DNA of 64,000 nt, taken from assembly GCA_947095585.1 (NCBI GenBank), contig OX352763.1:101845908-101909907 (forward strand). Reading direction: 5' to 3'. Origin of the DNA: Nephrocerus scutellatus (taxonomy: Eukaryota; Arthropoda; Insecta; Diptera; Pipunculidae). The translations under genes were made by a program, and so were the position numbers. Shown one piece after another: positions 21,101 to 30,239 of the stretch. The notes beneath the pieces are model-generated. The model was not told the origin of the DNA. It did not search any database and worked only from the letters and a program-made list of their open reading frames with translations. The stretch's first letter is position 1. Each line of letters opens with the position of its first letter.

Positions 21101-22256
21101 GTTCGAATCTCCTTGAAATTTTTTTTATTTTTCTCGGTTTTATGCAATTGCACCGGTTCGAATCTCACCGAGTCATTTCAGATTTTTTTAATTTTTATCA
21201 GTTTAGTTTTATGCACAGGTTCGAATCTCAGCGATTCTTTTCAGATTTTGTTTATTTTTTGCGATTTTGTGCAATTTCACAGGTTCGAATCTAAAATTTT
21301 TATTTTCTTTTTTTTATTTGTTGGGTTTGTGAAATTGCTCTAGGCTAACTATTAATATATAATAATGTAAACCTTTTTTTTTTGGGAGTGGAGAGGCTTT
21401 GAAAAACTAGCATCCTCAAAAAAAAACAGATGTATGTAAACATATAAAATGGAATAAAGAAAAAATACTTACGCAGCTCCATTAAGGAATCGAAACAGCA
21501 TAAACCAAGAGTAATTTTGTGTGAACGACGAGGCGACAATGCACAAACCGTTCATGAAGGATATGGCAATCAGGACCTTCTTGCGGCCCATCGAATCCGC
21601 TATACTACCCCAGAAGTAAGCGCCGACCATCATGCCAATGAAGATGATCGAGTTCAACCAACCCTTTGTCTGTGTGTTCAATTCAAGATCACACTGGGCC
21701 GACGGCAAGATGAACGACATCGAAATGACGTCCATTTCCTCGCTGGTACTGACAAGACCACAAATAGCTAGGAGTAAATAATGGAATTTCCCATATTCGC
21801 ACATTTCGATGGCCTGTTCGAAGTCGGCACGAATGCCGTCCGCGCCACCGCCGGTACCACCGGCACCAACTGCACCATTGTTATTGCTATTGTTGCCACT
21901 TAGGGCAACAATGCCGTTTCCTTTTTCTAAATCATTTTCTTTAGTGTAGGCACCGTCACGGCTGTCCCCACCAGTACCAGCGCTATTGGCTACATCAGTC
22001 TCGAAGCCTCGATTGATCGATGCAAATTGGTATTCGCTGTCCTTGGGACCGGTACTGAGCGCGCACGGCTGCAGAATCGAGCGGTTGTCAATGGAGTTGT
22101 TAGCTGAAATGTATCGGTTCGGTTGTAGGCCTTCTTCTACATTACAGTCTGAAAAAATAAAGAGATCAAGAGATTATTAATCGATGGTCAACAGATCAGT
22201 AAAAAAAAAATTCACTTACTTTCACTTTGTTTCTTATGCAAATCACCTTCTACCAT
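13975..22256 (-). CDS. CG3168: SV2-like MFS transporter, CG3168 orthologue (three coding exons)
   Basis: Spliced coding sequence 22256-22220, 22148-21473, 15121-13975: 1860 nt, 619 residues. It reads as the fly SV2-like transporter CG3168, a major facilitator superfamily membrane protein related to synaptic vesicle glycoprotein 2; the substrate is unknown. Residues 1-125 are a low-complexity, Gly/Asn-rich N-terminus. The MFS fold starts near residue 132 with the first membrane segment. The loop 2-3 signature GSIADSMGRKK is at about 193-203. PESPKFL, at about 323, is the post-TM6 motif of the sugar-transporter-like branch. A large luminal loop with Cys follows TM7, and the second-half repeat DRFGRKFF precedes TM9. 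Intron phases are 1 and 2 and both introns are GT-AG. Codon use and the open frames look intact, with no stops. The gene symbol comes from recognition of the protein, not from a search. Confidence 0.9.
15130..16060. other. Intronic interval without recognisable repeats
   Basis: No gene, repeat family or strong structure seen. At 15745-15840 there is a local set of 'cagtca/ccagt' words ('gtcattcagtcagccagttttcagtttcc') without clear periodicity. Confidence 0.4.
16062..16570 (+). mobile_element. Helentron-like element, complete copy
   Basis: Bounded by TAAATTCTCTATA (16062-16074) and TTAGAGAATTTA (16521-16532), which form a short terminal or subterminal inverted repeat. After the first end come a GGCTGGCTGGCTGG microsatellite, two internal units (ATATCTCC...GACAACACTTTCT, GC-rich block, CCCATACAAATATTTTAC) and a GT microsatellite (about 16495-16511). 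Shared sequence continues to about 16560. A sister copy is at 36968-37428. Short subterminal inverted repeats, central tandem repeats and a microsatellite are the layout of DINE-1/Helentron-type non-autonomous elements; that assignment is inference. Confidence 0.75.
16800..17105. repeat. 119-bp tandem repeat, about 2.5 units
   Basis: 'atatcccagaatttccata.gaacaagtcttata' occurs at 16852 and 16971, with a partial unit at 17091. Each is followed by 'gaatttcatacaaatcgcttgagaaatggctta'. The repeat period is 119 bp. One degenerate unit also occurs at 5795-5885. Confidence 0.75.
17180..18700 (+). mobile_element. R1/I-like LINE fragment with RNase H, in the intron
   Basis: Opposite in strand to the host gene. 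The first piece (17187-17530) is reverse transcriptase N-terminal sequence: 'LDGIQPIMLHNS', 'SWRGVRVVF.PKAG', 'LKG...TENALYEIVRTIEY', 'LATFLDIEGAFNNVHI'. An internal deletion removes the RT catalytic core and joins to the 'YKYLGVIFDRKLNWK' region (17615-17660). The RNase H domain (17900-18290) follows, then a degraded tail. RT and RNase H belong to one pol protein in I/R1-group elements. Frames are broken and the copy is dead. Confidence 0.8.
17686..18294 (+). pseudogene. LINE RNase H domain, open frame
   Basis: A 202-codon frame within the LINE remnant, containing a complete-looking RNase H fold from about residue 70. Catalytic positions are visible: TDGS (Asp), QAEILAI (Glu), VDSQSA (Asp) and HSNIESNERADELA (His and Asp). 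It removes RNA from the RNA-DNA hybrid during retrotransposition. The domain stays open although the rest of the element is broken, probably by chance of age. The start Met is not biological. Confidence 0.78.
18700..19690. other. Intronic interval, nothing recognised
   Basis: AT-rich sequence with no frame over about 90 codons of recognisable content and no repeat that I can match elsewhere in the window. Confidence 0.4.
19690..20050 (-). mobile_element. Helentron-like element, divergent copy
   Basis: Reverse orientation. It starts 'cagcccataaaaaa...tgtgaattctttaat' (19685-19733, a decayed TAAATTCTCTAAT end). Two internal units ('gagatacacatgtgtgcaaagtttgaataaaatcg') flank a GC-rich block. 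It ends 'gttaaaaatctatcacaag...gtgaagttaatatagaaaattga' at about 20043. Confidence 0.68.
20690..21310 (+). repeat. Minisatellite with eleven tRNA B-box-like motifs
   Basis: Units of about 50-63 bp are built as GGTTCGAATCTCACCGAGTC, then a T-rich stretch 'ttttcagattttttttaatttttct', then 'cggttttatgcaattgcac'. GGTTCGAATC or a one- or two-base variant occurs at about 20723, 20779, 20843, 20900, 20953, 21010, 21072, 21104, 21156, 21219 and 21281. This matches the RNA polymerase III B box (GGTTCGANTCC) except at its last bases. There is no A box or cloverleaf, so these are not tRNAs. The array ends about 160 bp from exon 2 of the host gene. Confidence 0.8.
21473..22148 (-). CDS. CG3168: CG3168-like, coding exon 2
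   Basis: Encodes residues 13-238: the variable N-terminal tail (Gly/Asn-rich stretch coded about 21830-21900), then the first three membrane segments with SEEMDV and the GSIADSMGRKK signature. The acceptor is TTTTTTCAG at 22157-22149 and the donor is GC|GTAAGT at 21473/21472. It joins exon 1 in phase 1 (A|AC, Asn). Confidence 0.9.
22220..22256 (-). CDS. CG3168: CG3168-like, coding exon 1 (start codon)
   Basis: ATG at 22256-22254 begins MVEGDLHKKQSE, followed by A|GTAAGT (donor at 22219-22214). The 70-bp intron 1 (22219-22149) ends in a TTTTTTCAG acceptor, and the frame runs through. The start is chosen because exon 2 has no suitable Met before the conserved region, the splice sites fit perfectly, and an in-frame stop precedes the ATG. 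Very short first coding exons are easily missed by gene finders. Confidence 0.78.
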
Positions 22257-22471
22257 TCTATGAGTTCGGTTGTTTTGTTCTGTTCTCGCTGTATCGAGTC
22301 GAGTTATTATAAATATTTATAAAAAAATTATAAAGTTATGCGAAATTAATTCGTGGAGTTATTTAGCTGTCGGCAATAACTAAAATTTGTTGTTGTTTGG
22401 ATGGAAATGTTGCTGCAAAAATTCTTGAGAATCGAATTTCTTTTCGCTTTGGCTGAGAAACTTTTATCGAT
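22257..22471 (-). other. Probable 5' UTR portion of the CG3168-like gene
   Basis: On the minus strand a strong acceptor (TTTTCCTCCACAG, reading into 22471) opens an exon-like stretch that runs without interruption to the start codon. The matching upstream non-coding exon is not identified, and transcription could also begin within this interval. Confidence 0.35.
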
Positions 22472-22809
22472 CTGTGGAGGAAAATCAAAGAAAAAATAAT
22501 TAGATTTTTAAGAAGGATTGTTGATATTTTTATTTTAATTAGTTCTGGACTATTAAATGCACTTAACTGACTTGTGAACAACCTATATCATTAAGCCCAT
22601 TTCTTTTTCTCTGTATTGATTTGCTAAGGGTGTAAAGTCGGTTAGATCTTAATCGATCATAACCATCATGACTATGAGACATTTTATCCCTACCAAAAGC
22701 CAGATTCCATAGGCGTGCGTCTTACTGGCTACCCCAAAGCTCCCTTTGATATCTAATTTTCCACAAGAAACTCACGTTCAAAACGAGAGTGAACAAATTT
22801 TTCGGGTAC

Positions 22810-24900
22810 ACAGTCAAACTGACGCTTACAGAAAGTAAATGGCTGATATGATTAAAGCTGCAAAGAGGTATGCTTTTGGTCATATACATAAAAAAATCCC
22901 CACTGTGAAAAACATAACAACATTTAGAGGATCCAGAAATGATTACAAGTCCTACCTTAGGCGATTTAAATTCGACTTTGAGCAGAAACTCAGACAAACA
23001 AAACTTCAATGTTCAAAAGGAAGTAAAAATTTCCAGTTTAATATACTGCCTCGTCGTCAATTCCACCACTAAACCGTTTAAACCGTCAGCTCTATAGATA
23101 AATGGTCAATCTATTTGTTTTGCATTTCACAGCTAGATCCACGCTTCCATAATGTTTACAAATTTTGTTAAAGAAAAGTTAATGCACTTGATATTTCAAA
23201 GGCATTTGACAGAGTCAAGCAACAAGATCTTTTGTCGAAAATGAGTGCCCATGGAATTGATCAAACCCTGCTTGACTGGACTAGTCGTAGGTCGTAATGG
23301 ACGGGTTCATATCAAATCTACACCGCTTAAGCACTGGTGTTCACCAGGGCTTTGTTTGACTATGACCAGAAACTGAGACAAAAAATACTTCAATGTCCAA
23401 AAGAAAGTAACAATATTCGGTCATTCAATGACATTCCAACTGTCCGCTGTATGGACAAGGCCAATCTGCTTGCTTCACATTTCGCAGCTAGCTTCACACT
23501 ACCAAATAGCGCGTTGCAAGAGTCGTACTTGCAAGAGTCGAATCCTCTGTGGGACAGATTTACTTTTGTACTCGTCAAGTGGCTAGATCTCAACATTCAT
23601 AAATCTGCTGGGGTTGATGGTATTCCCGCTATAGTTTTGAAGAGGTGATCTTCAACGTTGGCATTACCCCTGCGAAGGCTTTTCTATTTCTCTTATTATT
23701 CTGGAGTCGACCCAAGGAATTGCAAAACAGCCTTTATCCTAAAAAAGGCGAACCGTCATCTCTTTCCTCGTACCGACCAATTGCGCTTACATCCATACTT
23801 TCTCATGGAAACGCTGATCAATCGTAAGCTTATGCCATACCTTTAATGACGTGAACGAGCGACCAGCAGTACGGTTTTCATAGACAACGATCTACAGGTG
23901 ACCTGGTGGCTTATCTCACTGGAAAGTGGTACCAGTCGATTCACAAATTTAGTAAAAGCAAAGTTGTTGCACTCGATATTTCCAAGGCATTTGACAGTTT
24001 GGCATCAAGCTCTTTTGTTGAAAACGAATGCCCATGGAATTGATAAGGCCCTGCTTGATTGTACTAGTAACTATACCTTTCTGGTCGTTCAATCCAGGTC
24101 GTATTGGACATACAATACACAGTATACAATAAAAAGTCGTTTTAAATACAATTTGGTGTTCCCAAAGGCTCTGTTTTCTCTCCAACACTCTTTCTCATTT
24201 TCATTAACGATCTCCTATTCGCTACTTCTTATCAAATCCATTTTTTCGCTGACGACACACTCTTAGCTTTTCATATGATTTCACGCTTTCTGAACTTGAA
24301 CAACAGCAGATGTTAAGCACGTCAAATTATGACCTTGACAGCATAACAAGGTGCGAACTACATAATAAAGTTGAATTTAACGCTTCTAAAATCCAATGCT
24401 GTCGTCTAAGCGTAATTTAAACCCCCAACCTTTATCCATGAATGGATCTTGTATCAAAGAAACTCAAAAACCTCTCAATTCTCGGTATGTGCGTCAACAA
24501 CAAGCGACCACATATTTGCCACCGCCAAGAATGCTGCGAGATGTTTAGGTTTCCTAAAACGGTGCAAGATGGCTCTTATTTCTTCAGATCTGGCAACTAT
24601 TACTATTTACAAGGCGTATATTCGCCCTTCATTAATGAAATTATTGATCCGCCTGCCCGCTATTTTTCATCATTGTTAATTCATGCTTCCGCTGACGAAA
24701 GCACTCTAAGCTTTTTACCTCGCTTTGGAGGTGGAATTTAAACAACAGCGTATATTAAGAACGTTAAGTTCTGACCTTAACAGTACGAGAAGGTGGGGAT
24801 CACACAATAGAGTATAATTTAATTCTTTTAAAAATCTAAGATGCTGTCGGAGTGTCGTGAATCGATAATTTCTTTTCTGTGTCTTACTCGGAACCAATTT
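22810..24900 (+). mobile_element. LINE-A fragments, scrambled tandem copies
   Basis: Several partial LINE-A copies follow each other on the plus strand. A linker piece lies at 22839-23072 ('FKFDFEQKLRQTKLQCSKGS'), then an RT fragment at 23170-23345 ('ALDISKAFDRV'). A second linker and RT start is at 23350-23860 ('FDYDQKLRQKILQCPKES', 'HKSAGVDGIPAIVLKR', 'SYRPIALTSI'). RT core is at 23880-24420 ('VVALDISKAFDSVWHQALL', 'FFADDTL'), thumb at 24420-24700, and another short RT piece at 24680-24840. The same region of the protein occurs more than once, so this is duplicated or multiply inserted sequence, not one element. All frames are broken. Confidence 0.75.
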
Positions 24901-25159
24901 GCTCGGTCAACGCCTCTACTAAAAACGACTTAATTTCGAGAGGTTTTAATCCAAATCCTCAGTACTTAGAGAGCGCCTTTATACCATCTAAGGCATTCTT
25001 GCATGTGGATGCATTGGGATATTTGTCGGACTGGTGCAAAGTTCCAGTGATCTACCATATTGCTAGAAGTGCAACGGACAAACTCATTCAAGATATTTTA
25101 ATGAAATACCGACTATGTGCGCGGAAACCCTATAAACGCTTTTTGTTTTTTTTTGTTGA

Positions 25160-26685
25160 TTAATACTAAACTTTATCAGTAAACAGACGAAACAATAACA
25201 ACAAAAACGCTAAAAGATACATTGCAATCAAGAGTAAGATTTTGTGTCACGCATCATGCATTTCATGTATTTGTCTAACGTAGGCACTCATTGTCAAAAC
25301 AACACAACAGAGTGCAATTGTTTTTCCTTTTATTATTCAATTGTTGATCTTTTTATCAGATATCTGTTTGTACTTCTTTCATTTAAATCGTGCTAAGTGT
25401 TGCGCACTTAATGTGTGATATTTTGAATAAACATCTTAAATAATAGTTCTTGCACTAGATGTGCAAATTTTATGGGAAGAGAATAAATAAAAACGTGATT
25501 TTAGCCAAAATGTCATACCAGCAAGTCACGTATCTGGTGATACCTTAAGAATTTGAATACTCTCTGTAATGATCAACTACAGCAGATTCAAGCTAAGCGA
25601 TAGTTTTTGAAAATTCTTTGTTCTGAAGTTCTTCTTGAACTGTATGCTTAGATATTAGTAACTCGGACCAGTAACTTGTTGGTGTGGGGCTCCAAGTACG
25701 AATTACATCAAGAAATACTTTATCTGTGATACGACTCAGATCGGCCAGAAATAATTAAGGTCGAGAGATGGTCAATCTAAATGGAGGGTGGAACATAATT
25801 GAACTTGAAGCTACAAAGATTTAAGAATAAATTTGTTACAAGTGCTTCTGCTTTGAAGGCTTGTTATTTATATCATGGGTCGACTGTTTCTGTTATATAA
25901 CGTAAAAGCATACGAGTATGTGCCATGTAATGGTACTCTTAGATGACTCAATTGCATTGTTTTGAATTTCTGGTACTTTGTTTTGAATATTTTGAAGTAT
26001 GTACTGAAATTATTTGATGATTCATCATTTTAATGAATAATAATTAATACCAACTGGTATAACTGGATTTTATACACACTTCCATAGTGTGTTAGGTGTA
26101 AATCGAAAAAAGGATAACAAAAGAAAAGGAAAGTAAACAAAAAGTCTATGGAACGTGACCAGCATCAGCATGGAGCCGACACACACGCTAATAACATCAG
26201 AACCTCACGCTGTTGACTTATTCATCCTAATATAAGGTAAAAATTAGCAAAATAAAAGGAAACAAAAGAGAATAATTTATTGCTTGAATTTTTAAGTTAA
26301 CAACAATTGCGCAATTCGAAAAGTAAAGGATGTGTCAAACGTTAGGTCGCGAATCAATGTGGCAATCAGTTTGGAAAACTACAGCTGAAGAAGACTCAAC
26401 GAGTCTTGCCAGTGAAGAAAAATTTTGATGGAAACAAAATGCCAAAAGTTTTAAAAAATCAGATAATGAGGTGGCAGGTAAGGTTTTTAATAACTAGCGC
26501 AAGATAAGCCATTGTTCTCAACGAACATTTTCCAGTTCAATATTGTTGGTGGTAATTAACACAGTGTGTCAAATTGCCTACAGTAATATGATCATCATTC
26601 TGGTATCGATTTCAAGATTAATCAACGTTCTCAACAAACATTTTCTAGATTAGAGAGTTCGATTTTGTTAGTGGTACTTAACACT
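25160..26685. other. AT-rich interval without recognisable features
   Basis: No coding frame of note and no repeat family matched within the window. This is likely host intergenic sequence. Confidence 0.4.
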
Positions 26686-26689
26686 GCAT

Positions 26690-26835
26690 GTTAAATTGCC
26701 AATAGTGATTCATCCTCATCATATTTGGCTTCACAACCAGGGTTCGGACTGACCTCCCATACCACCGGTCCTGATTTCGAGCCGATATCATCCAGTACAG
26801 CGATATAACTACTTTCGACTTAGTGTTTTGATTAT
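26690..26835 (-). repeat. LINE-B 3' end fragment
   Basis: Reverse strand: 'LDDIGSKSG' region followed by the family 3' end 'tggttgtgaagccaaatatgatgaggatga' (plus strand 'tcatcctcatcatatttggc', 26709-26730). It matches the 3' ends of copies at 27345-27960, 30240-30560 and 55060-55410. Confidence 0.6.
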
Positions 26836-26989
26836 TCGCACCCGCACTTAAAATGTCTGTAGCCATAGATTGGTGGTGCTTCTCAGTGAAGCGAAGATTA
26901 CTTTTCAATCAAATGTTACTAGCGTTGTTTAATTGAATTCCAACAAAACCAACCCAAGTCCTACATAACAATCAGCGTAACTTCGTTTA

Positions 26990-27350
26990 CCTTGAAAGCC
27001 ATTGAAAATATCAGTTGTATTGGTACTGTCCCAGTGGGTAGTGGGACAGTTCCCACAATTTCGTCGCCGTGGATCATCGAGGAGCAGCAAGAAATCCATA
27101 GAAGATGAATATCTTGAGGGACTGGCTGAAGTAAGAAACTATGCCGAGGTCTATGCGGACGATATAAGCATCGTGATAAGAGAAAAGCAGTTGGTGACAA
27201 GAAGTGAGACTTATGATTAATCCAAGTGAGACCACACTGGTTCTCTTCACCAACACAAGAGAGCTGTGGCGCGTTTAACAAACCGGTCAAACATCTTGGA
27301 CTGGTATTTGACAGCAGTTTGCTAAGGAACAAACACCAACAGCAGTATTC
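26990..27350 (+). mobile_element. R1/I-like LINE reverse transcriptase fragment
   Basis: 'YAEVYADDISIVIREKQ' carries the RT active-site ADD motif (about 27140-27190). It is followed in another frame by 'PTQESCGAFNKPVKHLGLVFDSSLLRNK', equivalent to the YLGVILDRKL region of R1-type elements. Short and frameshifted. Confidence 0.6.
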
Positions 27351-27985
27351 ACCATCATATTTGGCTCTACAACCGTGGTCCGGGTGGGCGCCGTGGCTCA
27401 GTGGAAATGCGCATGGCTACTGAGTAGGAGGTTCGTGGTTCTAATCCCAATAACACCAAAAGTATATTTCATGGTGTCCCCCTTATCGCGAATGGGTGAC
27501 AAACGTTCCAAGAGTAATAACTTGTCACGGCAAGCTTCTCAATTCGCCGTTCGGAGCCGGCCTTAAATTGTAGGTCCCTTCCATTTGTGTCCAAAAATAT
27601 TAATGCGCAACAAAAATGGTCGCGAGAAGCTAGGCCCTGGAACGCAGTGGTCTGTCGCGACGAATATTATTATTATTATAACCGTGGTCCGGTCCTGGCC
27701 TCCCCCAAAAATTCTCTCCACCGGTCCCGATTTCGAGCCGATGTCACTTAGTTTGGCATCCCTAAATCTCTGATGACCTGGCTTCTTGGCCTACGCCATG
27801 CTTCCGTCCGGCGTAGGCTTGGCCAGCCTCGCTGTCGTGTTCCATGAATCCTACTGCAAAATAATTTCCAAACAGGATCGTCTTCGCTCACGAGAGCTGG
27901 ATGTCCTGGAGTCTACTTGGCTTAATTCTCTTTATAATGCAAGAACAAGGCCTCAGTTGCAGGCAAATCATGGGGAGTTAGATCC
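27345..27985 (-). mobile_element. LINE-B 3' part, split by a SINE
   Basis: Two pieces, 27345-27383 and 27680-27980, read on the minus strand as the RT C-terminal tail of LINE-B and its 3' end. A tRNA-SINE at 27384-27679 separates them with a 13-bp target duplication, so they were one continuous copy before that insertion. The 3' end reads GGTTGTAGAGCCAAATATGATGG, then a short ATG-type repeat. Confidence 0.7.
27384..27679 (+). mobile_element. Full-length tRNA-derived SINE (296 bp)
   Basis: Best copy of the family. The A box is TGGCTCAGTGG (27394-27404), the B box is GGTTCTAATCC (27437-27447, one base off consensus), and a tRNA-unrelated body follows ('cttgtcacggcaagcttctcaattcgccgtt', 'caaaaatggtcgcgagaagctaggcc'). 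The tail is (ATT)n. It is flanked by the perfect 13-bp duplication AACCGTGGTCCGG at 27371-27383 and 27680-27692, proof of target-primed insertion. It would be transcribed by RNA polymerase III and mobilised by a LINE in trans. Confidence 0.92.
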
Positions 27986-28039
27986 CAGACGAATGTACTG
28001 GATGTATAGTGTGATAATTATATCAGTCTTCATTTACTG

Positions 28040-28790
28040 ACCAGTAGCAAGAAGAGAAAGGACCAAGGTCCACGCAAATAATTTTAGAAAAAATTCCGAA
28101 GCTGATCTGATCCTTAGCCACAATAAGAGTCAAGTTCGACTATAATGAAAATTTTAAAGTCAGAATGAACACCAAGAAAGAATACGGGTTTCAAACTAAA
28201 TACCGAATACATCCTGGATCAAAAAAATGGTATACGGATGAATAAAAGAAAGGAAAAAAGGAACTGGTGAGGCAGTGCGTGCGCCAAGGGATCTGAAGAA
28301 ATTGTACAGCACCCGAGCATATTCCAATCAGAAGCACTGCATAAGACAGCTTTTGCTGCATAGATTTTGAAATAAATTATTCCACTTTTTGCTTATGCAC
28401 GGGACTATTTACCGTGACGTTGGAAATATTTTAGAGATCGTATTTGTTTGTGATCGTAAGTTATGATAATCACAACGTAAAGCATTTCTGTATTGCGAAC
28501 GAATTTAATTATAGCTTTTATAAATTTAAATGCTACAAAGAAACTTGTATAGCATTAATTGCACATGTTTTATATTGTACTACATATTTATAAAGTAATA
28601 TTCAAATTAACTGATCTGCTAACAAGCACTCGTCGACTGCGTTGTTTACCAACAGTAGATAATTAAGCAATTACATGTTAATGAGGCGACAATTGCTCTT
28701 TTAATTTACTTCGCATTTATCAACTGATATTTATTTAAAGAAAATTTAATGATTTAATTAATAAATATAATTTAACTTTAATTTTATGGT
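28040..28790. other. AT-rich interval without recognisable features
   Basis: No coding frame or matched repeat. Composition becomes very AT-rich after 28450. Confidence 0.4.
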
Positions 28791-28793
28791 AAT

Positions 28794-28885
28794 ACTAGCT
28801 GTTACCGGGCGCTTCACTACCCGCACAAATGAACCTCCGTCTGCCACCTATACCATCGTGGTAGGTGATATTAACATCTATCTAT
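28794..28885 (-). mobile_element. Helitron 3'-end fragment
   Basis: On the minus strand the sequence ends with a hairpin-like 'gcgggtagtgaagcgcccggt' followed by AACAGCTAGT, where CTAGT (28798-28794) fits the Helitron CTRRT end. The 3' flanking base is A, not the usual T, which weakens the call. The body is cut off to the right by other repeat sequence starting near 28886. Confidence 0.5.
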
Positions 28886-29580
28886 ACAGGGTGTATCCGT
28901 TAAGGTAACAATTACATAAAGGGGTGATTCCTGGGGTAATTTCGTGAAAAAATCGTATTGGAGGGGGGGCGGCCTTTTTTCATCCCCTGTGGTGTACGTG
29001 GCGCTTTAATGCGAAGAGACGTACTTTTGACCTTACATCACTTCACGCCCTGTAACATTTGAACGTTTCTAGCTATAAGGTCAGTGTTGGTCTTTTTGAA
29101 AAGAAAATTTAATTCTATATGTGTACATTTTTTATATTCTTAAAACCATTATTAATTGAACGTCTTCAAAGTAAAAAAAAAAATTTTTTAATTTTATTTT
29201 CAAACTTCAAAGCTTTCAAAAAATGCTCTCGGATAATTTTTTTTTACAAATGCAGTATTAAAGCCAATTCAATTTCCTACAAATCCATCTCATAATATTT
29301 ATGCATTCGGTCAACAGAAGCAGGGTTAATTTAAAGTTTGTGAAATTAACGAAAACAGTACTTTTGATCTTACATGACTTCACACCGTATAACTCTTGAA
29401 TGCCTTTAGAAAAAAGATTACTGTTGGTCTTTTTTGAAAGAAAATAAAATTTTTATCTACAATCATATTTTGCCGAAAGTGGATTTAGTGTGATTTCTAA
29501 TAGTGCAACGCGGCGACTTAACACTGCAGATGACAAAAGTGACTCTGAATATTACGTGGGGTAATCGGCTTAGACAAGAA
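28884..29580. repeat. Repeat element with two related internal blocks
   Basis: It begins 'tatacagggtgtatccgttaaggtaac', a form typical of DNA-transposon ends. The block 'acttttgaccttacatcacttcacgccctgtaac...ttgaacg...ttggtctttttgaaaagaaaat' (29030-29112) recurs, diverged, at 29360-29445. No right-hand inverted end was found. Confidence 0.45.
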
Positions 29581-29639
29581 CACCAAGCTTTTCTGAACAT
29601 AACTCAATTTATTTATTAATATACTCTTAATATCCAATT

Positions 29640-30185
29640 GTTGTATGCCCTCCGAATAATACAATTTGTCGAGGTTGTCTAAATAGCCCTGCGTTTCAAG
29701 TTATTCAACCCAAATTCTTTCCAAGCCATGTCTTCAAGTTTGGAAACAGATAATAGTTGCAGGGAGCCAAATCTGCAGAATATGGTGGATGTGAAACCAA
29801 TTCGTAGCAAAATTCATAATTTTGGGACTAAGAACTTGTGCGCCGATGCGTTGTCCTTATAGAACAGCACTGTTTTTCCTCCCAAATGCGGTTGTTTTTG
29901 CTTTAAATCAGCGTTGATTATATCTGAATTATATGCGCCTCTCATCTTTCTACCATTTTAATGGTATGATGTAAATGATTTTAGGGACATTCCAAAAAGC
30001 CTTGTTGGCCAATAGACCCATCCCGACTTTCTTCGCCTTCGTCCCCTGCATCGTGTGTTTCTTGGTCACCGGTCTGCTCGGATTAATCCATATTTAGTTT
30101 ACGGTTACTAAACAGCGAAAAAAGTCCTTCCAATTGTGGTTGAACATCACCAAATACTTCTTCCAAATAGTCACAGGTTTACCTA
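29640..30185 (-). pseudogene. mariner transposase remnant
   Basis: Minus strand, broken frames. 'LKQKQPHLGGKTVLFYKDNASAHKF' corresponds to the second catalytic Asp block of mariner transposases (usual VLFHQDNAPVH). It is followed by 'HPPYSADLAPCNYYLFPNLKTWLGK', where the third catalytic Asp of PSDY is replaced (CNY). The upstream part (30000-30180) is more degraded. This is a mauritiana-like DD34D mariner. Confidence 0.75.
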
Positions 30186-30239
30186 AGCCTTAGCAATCTC
30201 GGGCACCTTAACTCGTTGATAGTCATTCATCATAATTTC

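Larger units (their letters stand above)
15122..21472 (-). other. Intron 2 of the CG3168-like gene (6351 bp)
   Basis: Donor GTAAGT at 21472-21467 and acceptor ...CTAACAG at 15128-15122, phase 2. Apart from a repeat-free stretch at 15130-16050, it is made mostly of transposon remnants and tandem repeats, listed separately. Confidence 0.88.

Noticed and set aside
20690..21310. Array as a CRISPR or as tRNA genes
   Set aside because: Eukaryotic context, spacers are similar to each other, and no A box or cloverleaf accompanies the B-box-like words.
20650..21343. Open frames of 72-140 codons across the T-rich repeat array
   Set aside because: They repeat the same Phe/Ser-rich peptide because the DNA is a minisatellite; no family, start context or splice evidence.
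29640..30185. Pairing the TACAGGGTGT end at 28884 with this mariner remnant as one element
   Set aside because: No matching inverted end was found to the right of the remnant and the 28.9-29.5 kb interior has its own repeat structure.
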